A stretch of 43,440 nucleotides of DNA. Origin: Clostridia bacterium (lineage in GTDB: Bacteria > Bacillota > Clostridia > Christensenellales > Aristaeellaceae). The stretch covers positions 1-43,440 of the forward strand of contig JAFSCW010000027.1 of assembly GCA_017436605.1 (NCBI GenBank). The letters run 5' to 3'. Shown piece after piece: positions 16,758-25,032 of this stretch (its first letter is position 1; every line of letters begins with the position of its first letter). The position numbers and the translations under genes are program-made. The notes under the pieces are model-generated. The model did not search any database. It was given only the letters and a program-made list of their open reading frames with translations, and was not told where the DNA came from.

Positions 16758-17651
16758 CTATGCAATGCTGCGCAGAAATGCGCGTATCGACGTCTCGATC
16801 CAGTAGGCAAACTCCGCTTGCGGCGCATGCCTTTCCAGCAGCTTCATCCTCAGGTACATCTCTGCGCCGTCGGATACATCGTGCCAGAGATCGACAAACA
16901 CGAAATCCGCCGATCCGCCAAGACGCGTGCGCGCGTAATCAAATGCATCTGCACAGACAATCCGGATCTTTTCCCGATACGGAAACTGCGGAAGAAGGTG
17001 CTTTTCAAAAAGACGGATGACCGTCTCGTCCCGCTCGATCACCGTAACGGATTCGACCTCTGGCTTCTCGCTGGCCATGAACGCAAAATATCCCAGACCA
17101 AGCCCCATGGCAGCCGTCCGGCCATGCGCCCGCGCAATCGCATCCTTCATCGTCTCGATCTCATTAGGCGTGACCGTCATCCACTCGCGCCCATCCTCCA
17201 GCACGGCGGGATAATCAAACCGCTCGTCAAAATAGCCCAGCCTCGGGATTTCGCGCCCGTCCGCTTCCAGAAGCAGATCATCCCGTACGAACAGCTCGTA
17301 TGGTTCATAAGAAAGCTGCGTCATCCTCCATCGTCCGTCCTGCATATTGGGAAAACGGATGGTCTGCAGATACGGATTCTGCCTGTAAGCCTCCGCATCC
17401 AAACGCCTGAGCGACGGCTGAAAGTATCTCCTGATCAGCTCGCGTTCCTTTGCGCTCCGCGTCTCGTCCAGACCGCAGACGGCGCAAAGCAGCATCAGCA
17501 CCGCTTCCTCCTGCGATACGCCGCAGTCCATCACCTCGGCAACCTCGGCCTCTTCAATGGCGCGCGGGCAGTTGTTCAGATAAGCGCTCATCCTCTCCAG
17601 CGCAGAGAAGTTCATCTCCCGCCTGAACGCATCCTTCTGATATTCCTCCAT
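16758..17651 (-). CDS. Class I SAM-methyltransferase-fold protein, spermidine-synthase-like
   Basis: This 297-residue soluble protein has a helical N-terminal half of unknown type and a C-terminal Rossmann-like domain (about 180-297). The latter shows AMGLGLGYFAF (motif I glycine loop), VTVIERDETV (acidic end of strand 2), IVCADAFDY and DFVFVDLWHD. This order matches methyltransferase and spermidine-synthase folds, which bind S-adenosylmethionine or its decarboxylated form. The glycine loop is GLGLG, not the strict GxGxG of classic methyltransferases. Its substrate is unknown. I chose the ATG at 17651, 9 bases after AGGAGG; an ATG at 17660 directly abuts that site. An extended -10 (TGGTATAAT) ends at 17677. 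Confidence 0.75.
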   Translation of the reverse strand: MEEYQKDAFRREMNFSALERMSAYLNNCPRAIEEAEVAEVMDCGVSQEEAVLMLLCAVCGLDETRSAKERELIRRYFQPSLRRLDAEAYRQNPYLQTIRFPNMQDGRWRMTQLSYEPYELFVRDDLLLEADGREIPRLGYFDERFDYPAVLEDGREWMTVTPNEIETMKDAIARAHGRTAAMGLGLGYFAFMASEKPEVESVTVIERDETVIRLFEKHLLPQFPYREKIRIVCADAFDYARTRLGGSADFVFVDLWHDVSDGAEMYLRMKLLERHAPQAEFAYWIETSIRAFLRSIA

Positions 17652-17676
17652 ATCGATCATCCTCCTGCCGTCATGC

Positions 17677-17685
17677 ATTATACCA
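17677..17685 (-). promoter_or_regulatory. Extended -10 promoter of the methyltransferase-like gene
   Basis: TGG-TATAAT reads on the minus strand at 17685-17677, about 26 bases upstream of the chosen start. No recognisable -35 lies at the right distance, as is usual for extended -10 promoters. Confidence 0.6.
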
Positions 17686-17756
17686 CATCCGTCTGCGCGC
17701 CGCCGCATCCTTTGGATGTTTTTCCTCGGGAAACACGGGCGGTTTTTCTCTCCGGT

Positions 17757-17786
17757 TTGACATCCGCAGGCATCAGCATGTATAAT
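17757..17786 (+). promoter_or_regulatory. Consensus sigma-A promoter of the M18 aminopeptidase gene
   Basis: Perfect TTGACA (17757-17762) and perfect TATAAT (17781-17786) are separated by 18 bases. This predicts constitutive, strong transcription. Confidence 0.85.
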
Positions 17787-17820
17787 AAGACAAATCGATT
17801 GTTACCCGGAGGTATGCATC

Positions 17821-19131
17821 ATGTCCGATCATGTTCAGTCTTTTCTCGATTTCATCCAGCATTCTCCCTGTTCCTTCCATGCGGTTTCTTCCATTGTGCA
17901 GGCGCTGAAGGAAGCAGGCTACGAGGAGCTTGCCGAAGGCAGGCCGTGGGCCGTCGTCCCCGGCGGCAAATACTATGTCACCCGCAATCGTTCTGCGGTT
18001 GTCGCGTTCCATGTTCCGGCATGCGGCTTCTCGCATTTCCAGATCGTCTCCAGCCACAGTGACTCGCCGACCTTCAAGCTCAAGCCCGGCTTCGAGGACG
18101 AGGCCGCGGGCGGAAGCTATCTGCGCCTGAACGTCGAGCGCTACGGCGGCATGATCATGTCCAGCTGGTTCGATCGTCCGCTGTCCATCGCCGGCAGGCT
18201 GCTCGTCCGCGAGGGCGGCAGGCTGGCCACGAAGCTGGTGAACCTTGACCGCGATACCGTTCTCATTCCCAACATGCCGATTCACTTCAACCGCGAGGTC
18301 AACGACGGCTACAAGTACAACGCGCAGGTCGATCTGCTCCCGCTCTGCGGCAGCAGGGACTGCAAGGGCCTGCTCAAAAAGGAGCTTGCCGCCGCCGCCG
18401 GCTGCGCCGAGGACGCCATCGCCGCCTATGATCTGTTCCTCTACAGCCGCACGCCGGGCACCGTCTGGGGCGCGAAGAGCGAATTCTTCTCCTGCCCGCG
18501 CATCGATGATCTCGAATGTGCCTATACGTCCATGGCCGCCTTCCTTGGCAGCGAGCCGAAGCAGCATATCAGCGTGCTGGCCGTGATGGACAATGAAGAG
18601 GTCGGCAGCGGCTCCAAGCAGGGCGCGGATTCCACCTTCCTTGGCGACGTGCTTGCCCGCGCGGGCGCAGCCCTCGGCGCATCGGACAGCGAAATCCGCG
18701 CGGCCATCGCTTCCAGCTTCATGGTCTCCGCAGACAACGCGCACGCCGTGCATCCCAACCATCCGGAGAAATACGACGCGCAGAACCGCACCTTCATGAA
18801 CGGCGGCGTCGTCATCAAGCACAACGCCAACCAGAAATACACCACCGACGCCGTATCCGATGCGGTGTTTACCGCCGTATGCGAAAAGGCCGGCGTGCCG
18901 GTGCAGCACTTTGCCAACCGCAGCGATGTGCTCGGCGGTTCCACGCTGGGCAACATCGCCAACACGCACGTCTCGATGAATACCGTCGATATCGGTCTTG
19001 CCCAACTGGCGATGCATTCCAGCTATGAAACCGCAGGCTGCGCCGACGTGGAATACATGATCCGCGCGCTTAAAGCCTTCTACAGCAGCGATATTCTCAT
19101 GCAGGGCGACGGCGAATTCGACATCCTGTAA
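17821..19131 (+). CDS. apeB: M18 family aminopeptidase
   Basis: This 436-residue cytoplasmic metalloprotease should remove N-terminal amino acids, often acidic or neutral ones, from peptides. Metal-binding and catalytic motifs of M18 are all visible: SSHSDSPTFKLKP near residue 78, DNEEVGSGSKQGADS near 258, SADNAHAVHPN near 300, and the C-terminal THVSMNTVDIG and LAMHSSYE. Length is normal for bacterial M18 enzymes, which assemble as large dodecamers. The ATG at 17821 is preceded by CGGAGG 8-13 bases upstream. It is monocistronic, with a consensus promoter and a strong terminator. Confidence 0.95.
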   Translation: MSDHVQSFLDFIQHSPCSFHAVSSIVQALKEAGYEELAEGRPWAVVPGGKYYVTRNRSAVVAFHVPACGFSHFQIVSSHSDSPTFKLKPGFEDEAAGGSYLRLNVERYGGMIMSSWFDRPLSIAGRLLVREGGRLATKLVNLDRDTVLIPNMPIHFNREVNDGYKYNAQVDLLPLCGSRDCKGLLKKELAAAAGCAEDAIAAYDLFLYSRTPGTVWGAKSEFFSCPRIDDLECAYTSMAAFLGSEPKQHISVLAVMDNEEVGSGSKQGADSTFLGDVLARAGAALGASDSEIRAAIASSFMVSADNAHAVHPNHPEKYDAQNRTFMNGGVVIKHNANQKYTTDAVSDAVFTAVCEKAGVPVQHFANRSDVLGGSTLGNIANTHVSMNTVDIGLAQLAMHSSYETAGCADVEYMIRALKAFYSSDILMQGDGEFDIL

Positions 19132-19147
19132 TCGCATTATCCCGCCA

Positions 19148-19181
19148 AAAGGCCCCTCTCCCAGTTGGGAGAGGGGCCTTT
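19148..19181. terminator. Bidirectional terminator between M18 and PepSY genes
   Basis: AAAGGCCCCTCTCCCA (19148-19163) pairs perfectly with its complement at 19166-19181. It has Ts on the plus-strand side and TTTTGG on the minus-strand side, so it can serve both convergent genes. Confidence 0.88.
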
Positions 19182-19192
19182 GCTATTCCGGT

Positions 19193-19666
19193 TCAGTCAC
19201 GTTCCCACTCGATGATCTTTCCGTCGGTCAGCATCTCAAACTCATAGCGCTTGCCGTCCAGTTCAGCCTCGCCCTCGTAGCGGAGCGCGCCGTCGTCATG
19301 ATCCAGCTCCAGCTCCAGCACGGTAACCGCGCCCTTCTCTGCGGCGAGCTTCGCCGCCGCCTCGCTTGCCATCAGCGCGCCCTGCGGCATGGGATACATC
19401 TCCACGCGGCGGACTTCGTTCTTCTCCTCGAGCACCTTGCATACGCCAAGGGAATCTCCCTGCCGGAAGAACAGGTTCCATTCATAGCGTCCATCATCGC
19501 GCTCGCGTACAGCATAATCAAATTCCGCATTGGGCAGGCTCACCTTCGCAGCAGCCAGCGCGTTCTCCCGCTGCGCGGCGTGGGGATCCGCGCCCTCGGC
19601 CAAAACCTCGCCGGCGATCAAAACCAGGATCAGCGCCAGCAGAATCAGCATCCAGTTCTTCTTCAT
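19193..19666 (-). CDS. Secreted or membrane-anchored PepSY-domain protein
   Basis: This 157-residue protein has a signal-like N-terminus (KKNWMLILLALILVLIAGEV, ending near residue 24 with VLAEG) and two PepSY-like repeats (about 30-90 and 95-157). The second ends with YEFEMLTDGKIIEWERD, a typical PepSY finish. PepSY domains lie outside the membrane and are linked to protease inhibition and envelope sensing. The ATG at 19666 follows AAGGAGG by 8 bases; a longer reading to 19699 has no site. It lies downstream of the two-component system but has its own promoter, with three direct repeats that also occur before the response regulator gene. That places it in the regulon of that system, perhaps as a feedback partner. 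Confidence 0.85.
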   Translation of the reverse strand: MKKNWMLILLALILVLIAGEVLAEGADPHAAQRENALAAAKVSLPNAEFDYAVRERDDGRYEWNLFFRQGDSLGVCKVLEEKNEVRRVEMYPMPQGALMASEAAAKLAAEKGAVTVLELELDHDDGALRYEGEAELDGKRYEFEMLTDGKIIEWERD

Positions 19667-19768
19667 ATTTCTTTCCTCCTTCATTTCAGGCGTATACATC
19701 TTATGCCGGAATCCCGTTCTTTTCGGGCCTTCCGTCGTGAACTGCGCCGTTTTTTCTTTTCTGGCGTC

Positions 19769-19811
19769 AGTATATCGCCCGAAGATGAATCCTGCATGAA
19801 AGAAATATGAG
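19769..19811 (-). promoter_or_regulatory. PepSY gene promoter with three 11-bp-period (C/T)TCAT repeats
   Basis: On the minus strand CTCAT, TTCAT and TTCAT lie at 19811-19807, 19800-19796 and 19789-19785, each separated by six bases. The -10 TATACT is at 19774-19769, ten bases beyond the last repeat. The repeats therefore cover the -35 region, as for an OmpR-type activator binding one face of the helix. Confidence 0.65.
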
Positions 19812-19819
19812 AATTATTT

Positions 19820-21166
19820 TCATTTTTCTTGTTTTTCCTCAGGGATGCGGACAGTAAAGCGGCTTCCCATCCCGGGAGCGCTGTTCACCTCCGCCATACC
19901 GCCATGCGCCTGCGCGCCTGCGCGGACGATGGCAAGGCCGATGCCCGTTCCGGGCGAGCTGCGCGCGCTGTCCGCGCGCCAGAAACGGTCAAATACACGC
20001 GGGAGCTCCTGCGGCGCAATGCCGCAGCCATCATCCTCCACGCTAAGGACAGCGTCGCCCGCTTCCCGGGTCAGGCTGATCGTCACCGTTCCTCCCTCCC
20101 TGCCATAGCGGATGGCATTGTCGATCAGATTGATGATCAGCCGCATCAGCATGGCGCGGTTTCCCGTCACGGGGCAGCTGCACAGCGCAGTTTGAAGGGC
20201 GATATGCTTTTCCTGCGCAACGGGCAGCATGTCTTCCGCTGCGCCGGCGGCAATCTCCTGCAGATCAAACCGGTCGTCCATGGGAAGCTGTCCCGCGTCC
20301 ATTCTCGCGATCATCAGCAGATCGCGGACGAGCGCATGCATCTCCTCGCTTTGCTCCAGCATGCAGGCGATAGCCTCGTCCTTTTCCGCCATGTCCGTAC
20401 GGCTGAGCGCATATTCCGCCTGCGTGCGCATGGCATTGAGCGGCGTGCGCAGCTCATGCGCAGCATCCGAGGTGAACTGGCGCTCGCTTTCGAAGGCCGT
20501 CTGCAATCGGCCGAGCATCTCATTCAGCGTATCCGCCAGCGCATGGAGCTCATCCCGCCTGCCTGCCGGCACGTCGATGCGCTGCGTCAGATCCCCTCCA
20601 TGCGCAATCGACGCAGCCAGCTGCGTCATGTCCTTCACCGGACGAAAAGCGCGCGCCGTAATCAGATAGCCGCCCAGCAGCGCGGCGGCGGCCAGCAGCG
20701 GCAAAAGCCATGCGCCGTAATACGCGATCGAGCGATATGCGTCCGAATGGACGTCTGCCGTCGTATGCAGGCGCAGCCAGGTCTTTTCCATGCCCGGCAC
20801 GGTGAGCAGCGTATCGAGAATGAACCATCTGTGTCCGTCCTGTTCAATGCGCTGAACAGCGCCGTCCTTAAACGGTGCATCCACGCGCAGCCTGCCGTAA
20901 ATCAGGCTTCCATCATGCTCAAACAGCGCCGCATAGACATTGGGAAAGTCCTCCAGATCAGAATCAATCTCCATCATGCCATGCTCGATCTCCATCTCGT
21001 CCATGAGCACCACCGCTGCGCTGCGCAGAATGCCGCTGCAGTATCGCCTTGCAGCGTGCTCCGCAATCCCGACGAGAATCATGATCGCTGCCCCGCAGAT
21101 CACCAGCAGCAGCGCCGCATACCACAGCGTGATACGCGCCTTAATCGACTGTGAAACCCGCTTCAT
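19820..21166 (-). CDS. Sensor histidine kinase (HAMP, HisKA, HATPase_c)
   Basis: This 448-residue kinase has two membrane segments (about 13-35 and 148-170) that flank an outer sensor region of about 110 residues. A HAMP linker follows (171-223), then the dimerisation helix with H237 in DAAHELRTPL, and an ATP-binding domain with N-box NLIDNAIRYG, G1 box VEDDGCGI, F-box PRVFDRFWR and G2 box GTGIGLAI. It should autophosphorylate on H237 and pass the phosphate to D51 of the adjacent regulator. The start overlaps the regulator stop by 4 bases (ATGA). The outer domain is acidic, with a DSDLEDF stretch that could sense cations or cationic peptides; this is inference. Confidence 0.95.
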   Translation of the reverse strand: MKRVSQSIKARITLWYAALLLVICGAAIMILVGIAEHAARRYCSGILRSAAVVLMDEMEIEHGMMEIDSDLEDFPNVYAALFEHDGSLIYGRLRVDAPFKDGAVQRIEQDGHRWFILDTLLTVPGMEKTWLRLHTTADVHSDAYRSIAYYGAWLLPLLAAAALLGGYLITARAFRPVKDMTQLAASIAHGGDLTQRIDVPAGRRDELHALADTLNEMLGRLQTAFESERQFTSDAAHELRTPLNAMRTQAEYALSRTDMAEKDEAIACMLEQSEEMHALVRDLLMIARMDAGQLPMDDRFDLQEIAAGAAEDMLPVAQEKHIALQTALCSCPVTGNRAMLMRLIINLIDNAIRYGREGGTVTISLTREAGDAVLSVEDDGCGIAPQELPRVFDRFWRADSARSSPGTGIGLAIVRAGAQAHGGMAEVNSAPGMGSRFTVRIPEEKQEK

Positions 21167-21834
21167 GTTCCCTCCCGCAGGACATAGCCCGCATAGCGCA
21201 CCGTATGAATGAGCTTGACTGCATGACCCTCGTCGATCTTCCTGCGCAGGCTGCGGATATACACGTCGATCATGTTGGATGCGCCCTCGTAATCATAGCT
21301 CCAGACATGTTCCAGAATCTGTCCGCGGGTGAGGACATGTCCCTTGTTGCGGATCATATACTCCAGAAGCGCATATTCACGGCTGGTCAGCGCAATCGCC
21401 TCGCCCGCGCGCAGGACGCTTCTCCGGTCCGCGTCGACGGTCAGATCCGCCAGCGTAAAGCAGTTGGTCGTCTGCCGCGTACGGCGCGTGAGCACGCGCA
21501 GACGCGCCGACAGCTCGTCATAGGCGAAGGGTTTGACCAGATAATCGTCCGCGCCCGCATTGAGCCCCTGCACGCGGTCGGAAACCGCGTCCCGCGCCGT
21601 CAGCAGCAGAACGGGCGCCTGCATGCCCGCGCCGCGCATCCTGCCCACCAGCGTCAGCCCGTCTATGCCGGGCATCATGATATCCAGCACGCACACGTCA
21701 TACTCCGCACCGCGCAGATAGTCCCACGCATCCGTGCCGCTGTAGCATACGTCCACCGCGTAATGCTCTTCTCTCAGGCGCTTGGCCAGCGTGTCCGCCG
21801 TCAGGCGATCGTCTTCCGCAATCAGCAGGCGCAT
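21163..21834 (-). CDS. OmpR/PhoB family response regulator
   Basis: This 223-residue regulator has a receiver domain (1-115) with the acidic pair ED at 7-8, phosphoacceptor D51 in VLDIMMPG, and the conserved lysine in LVKPFAYDEL. A winged-helix DNA-binding domain follows (about 125-220) with LTSREYALLEYMIRNKG and YIRSLRRKID. The ATG at 21834 follows AAGGGG by 8 bases. It is the first gene of the two-component operon. Its promoter carries two (C/T)TCAT repeats with an 11-base period, the same element as before the PepSY gene, so it probably regulates itself. Confidence 0.95.
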   Translation of the reverse strand: MRLLIAEDDRLTADTLAKRLREEHYAVDVCYSGTDAWDYLRGAEYDVCVLDIMMPGIDGLTLVGRMRGAGMQAPVLLLTARDAVSDRVQGLNAGADDYLVKPFAYDELSARLRVLTRRTRQTTNCFTLADLTVDADRRSVLRAGEAIALTSREYALLEYMIRNKGHVLTRGQILEHVWSYDYEGASNMIDVYIRSLRRKIDEGHAVKLIHTVRYAGYVLREGT

Positions 21835-21869
21835 CCCATCCGCCCCTTTCTCCTGTTAGGGTATACCTG

Positions 21870-21913
21870 ATTATAGCACAAAGGATACCCGTCCGACATG
21901 AGTCTCACATGAA
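21870..21913 (-). promoter_or_regulatory. Two-component operon promoter with two 11-bp-period (C/T)TCAT repeats
   Basis: On the minus strand an extended -10 (TGC-TATAAT, ending 21870) lies 22 bases downstream of the repeats TTCAT (21913-21909) and CTCAT (21902-21898). The repeat spacing equals that at the PepSY promoter, but the element sits about one helical turn farther from the -10. Confidence 0.65.
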
Positions 21914-21966
21914 TCCTGCACGTTTTTTCCTTTTGAAGCCGCATTCCGCCCATACGCCGGAATATC

Positions 21967-22001
21967 AAAAAGGATCTCCCTCCCCTTCGGGGAGAGAGAT
22001 C
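21967..22001 (-). terminator. Terminator after the 565-residue secreted protein gene
   Basis: A 13-base stem with one mismatch (GATCTCcCTCCCC against GGGGAGAGAGATC, TTC loop) is followed on the minus strand by CCTTTTTGAT. Confidence 0.8.
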
Positions 22002-22043
22002 GCAATGCTATGCATTTAGGGAGAAAGCCAATCTGCTTTCTGA

Positions 22044-23741
22044 TCAATCGCCGATAAGCGTCAGAACGTTCTTCACCACGTCCGGCTTGAGCACGAGGCT
22101 CACGCCGAGCTTCGCCGCTTCCGCCTTCACGGTCGTTTTGATCTTCTCCAGCTTTTCCTCGTCCAGGTCGGTCATGTCAATCGCCTGCCCGCCGGCAAAC
22201 GGGATTTCCTCATACGGCGCGGTCTCGAAGGTCGCATCCGCAATCAGCGTCACGCGATCGGCCACTTCGACCGCAGCTGTGCCGGACAGGCCGAAGCTCT
22301 GACCATCCGTGGTGGTCATGCCGCTCATGGTCGCCGCCAGGACGGGATTGCCCGCGCCGTTTTCGCGCCAGCTGGCGATCAGGCTGCCCTCGAACATCTC
22401 GTTTTCCAGACCGCTTTCATCCACGGCGACGCTGAAATCAAGGTTTGTATCCAGACCGACGCCGAAAGAGGTATTGTCCTTCCGGTTGACGACGTCCGCC
22501 TGACCGATGATATAGGTTTCGTTCAAGCCGCCGACGTCCTGACCGAACTGCATGCGCAGATCGCCAATGACGCGGTTGTCGTTATAGATCTCCAGCTCGC
22601 CGTTGACCGCATGCAGGCGCTGCCAGTTATCGTCGGTCTTGATGGAGTAATTAAACGTACCCTCGTAGGGAAGATCCTCCGTAAACTTCTTGAGATCCGC
22701 ATCAAAGCCGACCATGCCGCCGAAATCGTCATAGCTGACGACCATGCCCAGCACGTTCTCGGTGCTCTCTTCCCACATGTTGCGGGTGCACTTCATGAGC
22801 TTCTTGAAGAAATAGGAGATATCGTCGTAGCGGCAAAGCGCGCCGTCATCCGCAACGGACACAGAGGGCTGTACCCAGTCGACTGCCGGGTCGATCGTTT
22901 CCTCGGTCATCAGCGCATCGACAAACTGGCGCACCTGATAGCGGGTCACGCCATGCTCGGCAAGCACATCGGCCACAGCCTGCTGGAATTCGCCGTGATT
23001 GTCGCACAGCGTCATGGCGATGTCGCGCGGAAGCGTATTGAAGCGGTGCGCTTCGATGGTACCGATCATGCGCTGGGCAACCGGGTCGCGCGTCTCCGTC
23101 GCATCCAGATACGTATCATCGAAGACGTACAGCTGGCCGTCGGTGTCCATCTGCGCATAGGAAACCCAGCCCAGCAGATGGCCGATCAGCATGGAGAACA
23201 CGTCGGCAGAGGTGATGCGCAGGCGCGTCATCGCCGGCAGCGCTTTAAAGGCCGCGATGCCCTCCTCCGTCTCGAAGTCGTATTGATATTCCTTTTCAAA
23301 GACGCTCAGGTCCAGATGACCATCCGCAAAGGTGCCCGCCGGCAGCGCGAGAACATACTGCCCCGTCAGGCTGCTCATCGCCTGCACAGAGCCGTCCTCG
23401 TAGATCAGCATGTCGCCGCTGAACAGCTCCGCACCGGACACGAGCAGATCCGCATGGATGCGTGCCGTTCCGAAGTCGTCGTAGAAAGACATCTGCAGCG
23501 TCGCGTTTTTGAGCAGATCCAGAGCCGCCTTGAGCTTGCCCTCCTCAAAGGGCACGGCCGCATCCACGCCGAAATTCACGGTCAGATTCATCTGCTCGCC
23601 CGCAATATAGCTGTCGCTGATTACGGTTTTCGTCAGCTCGCCTGCATAATAGCTGGGCATCGCCGCTTCCTCTGCGAGCGAAGCGCACGGCGCAAGGAGC
23701 ATCACAGCGCTCAGCAGCAGGGAAAGGATTCTATTTTTCAT
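22044..23741 (-). CDS. Secreted beta-rich protein of unknown function, 565 residues
   Basis: A clear signal peptide (1-23, ASLAEE cleavage context) is followed by about 540 residues with alternating hydrophobic and polar strands and many acidic residues. Repeated phrases such as ALDLLKNATLQMSFYDDF, SGDMLIYEDG and ASWRENGAGNPVLAATMSG suggest strands of an elongated beta-sheet fold, as in bacterial lipoprotein-like shells. No catalytic motif is visible. The Cys at the end of LLAPC has Pro at -1, so a lipobox is unlikely. The ATG at 23741 follows AAGGAGG by 7 bases. It lies 28 bases after the other secreted gene, so they probably form an operon. I do not recognise the family. Confidence 0.75.
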   Translation of the reverse strand: MKNRILSLLLSAVMLLAPCASLAEEAAMPSYYAGELTKTVISDSYIAGEQMNLTVNFGVDAAVPFEEGKLKAALDLLKNATLQMSFYDDFGTARIHADLLVSGAELFSGDMLIYEDGSVQAMSSLTGQYVLALPAGTFADGHLDLSVFEKEYQYDFETEEGIAAFKALPAMTRLRITSADVFSMLIGHLLGWVSYAQMDTDGQLYVFDDTYLDATETRDPVAQRMIGTIEAHRFNTLPRDIAMTLCDNHGEFQQAVADVLAEHGVTRYQVRQFVDALMTEETIDPAVDWVQPSVSVADDGALCRYDDISYFFKKLMKCTRNMWEESTENVLGMVVSYDDFGGMVGFDADLKKFTEDLPYEGTFNYSIKTDDNWQRLHAVNGELEIYNDNRVIGDLRMQFGQDVGGLNETYIIGQADVVNRKDNTSFGVGLDTNLDFSVAVDESGLENEMFEGSLIASWRENGAGNPVLAATMSGMTTTDGQSFGLSGTAAVEVADRVTLIADATFETAPYEEIPFAGGQAIDMTDLDEEKLEKIKTTVKAEAAKLGVSLVLKPDVVKNVLTLIGD

Positions 23742-23769
23742 GTTCTTACCTCCTTAACCGTTGCGCATC

Positions 23770-24954
23770 TTATAAACCGTTCAATCCGGTCTGGATTCTT
23801 TCTTTGACGTCCGCATCCAGCTGTGCATACACGGCGGCAGCCAGCTCCCGGACGGCTTCCTCATCCCATGCGCGCGCTTCCGCGTCCCGCAAAGACGCCT
23901 CGCCGCCAACGCGCATCGCGACGTCCATGCCGCCCTCGGCGTACGTGTTGCCGTCCAGCTTCAGGGTCAGCGTCAGCTGATCGGAAAGCTCAACCGCATC
24001 GTCATCCCCTTCGCGCGTGGCGAGTCCGATCACATGCTTGGTTTCCGCCTCCACGGCATTCAGGCGCTGCATCCGCCTTCCGGGGGTATTGTCCTGATGA
24101 TTCAGCGTCGCGGTGATGGTGATCTTCTCCTGAAGGTTCTCTCCATCCGCCGTCCATGCGTTCTTGGTGGTCACGCTCAGGCGGCTGGAGATGCCGCTTC
24201 CGGCGAGCTTACCCGCCGCCTTGACGCTGCTGGTCACGCGCGCGGTGCCCGCCGCGTTCTTTTTGGTGATCTCACTGGAGCGCGTGGAGCTGTAGGACAG
24301 CTCCATGAAATTCTTCTCGTCCTGCTTGACCACCAGCTCGAACGTGTCCTTGGGCGCGCGGCCTGCGGGCTGACGCAGAAATCCGGTCACATGCCAGACC
24401 GCCTCATCCCCGCGCGCGATGCCGCCCGCCTCAAAGTCGATCCTCGTCAGGCGCGTTCCGTCGTCGGAGCGCGTCCGCCTCAGCACGAACGGCTCCGCTA
24501 CGGAAAAGCCGAGAAGGAGTTCGTCGCCTGCCGAAAGGCCTTCCAGCCAGCCGGCGATTTCCTCGAGCTGCACGCGTTCGAGCACGGCCCTGCCGGCAAG
24601 CGCGCCAAGCAGCGCATCCGCATCGGACGCCTGCCCGTCCTTTGGCAGATCATATACGCCGAGCGTCTCCCCGTCGCGCACGAACGAAAGAAGCTCGCCG
24701 CCCGGCGCCGCCTCATAGCGGATCGTCATGCCCTCCAGCATCCCGGAAAGCACGCTCAGATCGCGCGCGAAGCCAGCGCGCACCACGTTCACATTCTCCG
24801 CCTCCGCGATCATCGCGGGCGCTTTCGCCTCGATTTCGCTCAGGCGGACAAGCCCGGGCGAAAAGCACTCGACGCCCGGCAGCTCCTGAGCGGCAGCCGC
24901 GCAGGAAAGCAGGGAAAGCAGCAGGAGCACCGCAGCCAATATACGTCGTTTCAT
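23770..24954 (-). CDS. Exported protein of unknown function, 394 residues, possible lipoprotein
   Basis: The N-terminus (MKRRILAAVLLLLSLLSCAAAAQ) is a signal peptide. LLSC could be a lipobox, although Leu at -2 is unusual, so either a lipoprotein or a normally cleaved protein is possible. The rest is strand-rich with helical ends; a segment near residues 205-300 is Ser/Thr/Lys-rich with charged strands (VVKQDEKNFMELSYSSTRSS). No motif reveals an activity. The ATG at 24954 has GGAGG 7 bases upstream. It starts 78 bases after rimM on the same strand, with only a weak hairpin between (about 25011-25029), so transcription from the ribosomal operon may read into it. It precedes the 565-residue secreted gene. 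Confidence 0.72.
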   Translation of the reverse strand: MKRRILAAVLLLLSLLSCAAAAQELPGVECFSPGLVRLSEIEAKAPAMIAEAENVNVVRAGFARDLSVLSGMLEGMTIRYEAAPGGELLSFVRDGETLGVYDLPKDGQASDADALLGALAGRAVLERVQLEEIAGWLEGLSAGDELLLGFSVAEPFVLRRTRSDDGTRLTRIDFEAGGIARGDEAVWHVTGFLRQPAGRAPKDTFELVVKQDEKNFMELSYSSTRSSEITKKNAAGTARVTSSVKAAGKLAGSGISSRLSVTTKNAWTADGENLQEKITITATLNHQDNTPGRRMQRLNAVEAETKHVIGLATREGDDDAVELSDQLTLTLKLDGNTYAEGGMDVAMRVGGEASLRDAEARAWDEEAVRELAAAVYAQLDADVKERIQTGLNGL

Positions 24955-25032
24955 CCTTTATCCTCCGCATCCGGCTCATGGCCGTCTGCATACAAGACGA
25001 ACCGGAAAGGAATTTTCTTCCCGGATTATCGC

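Noticed and set aside
23660..23741. Lipoprotein signal in the 565-residue secreted protein
   Set aside because: The only nearby Cys follows LLAP, with Pro at -1; a normal signal peptidase I site (ASLAEE) fits better.
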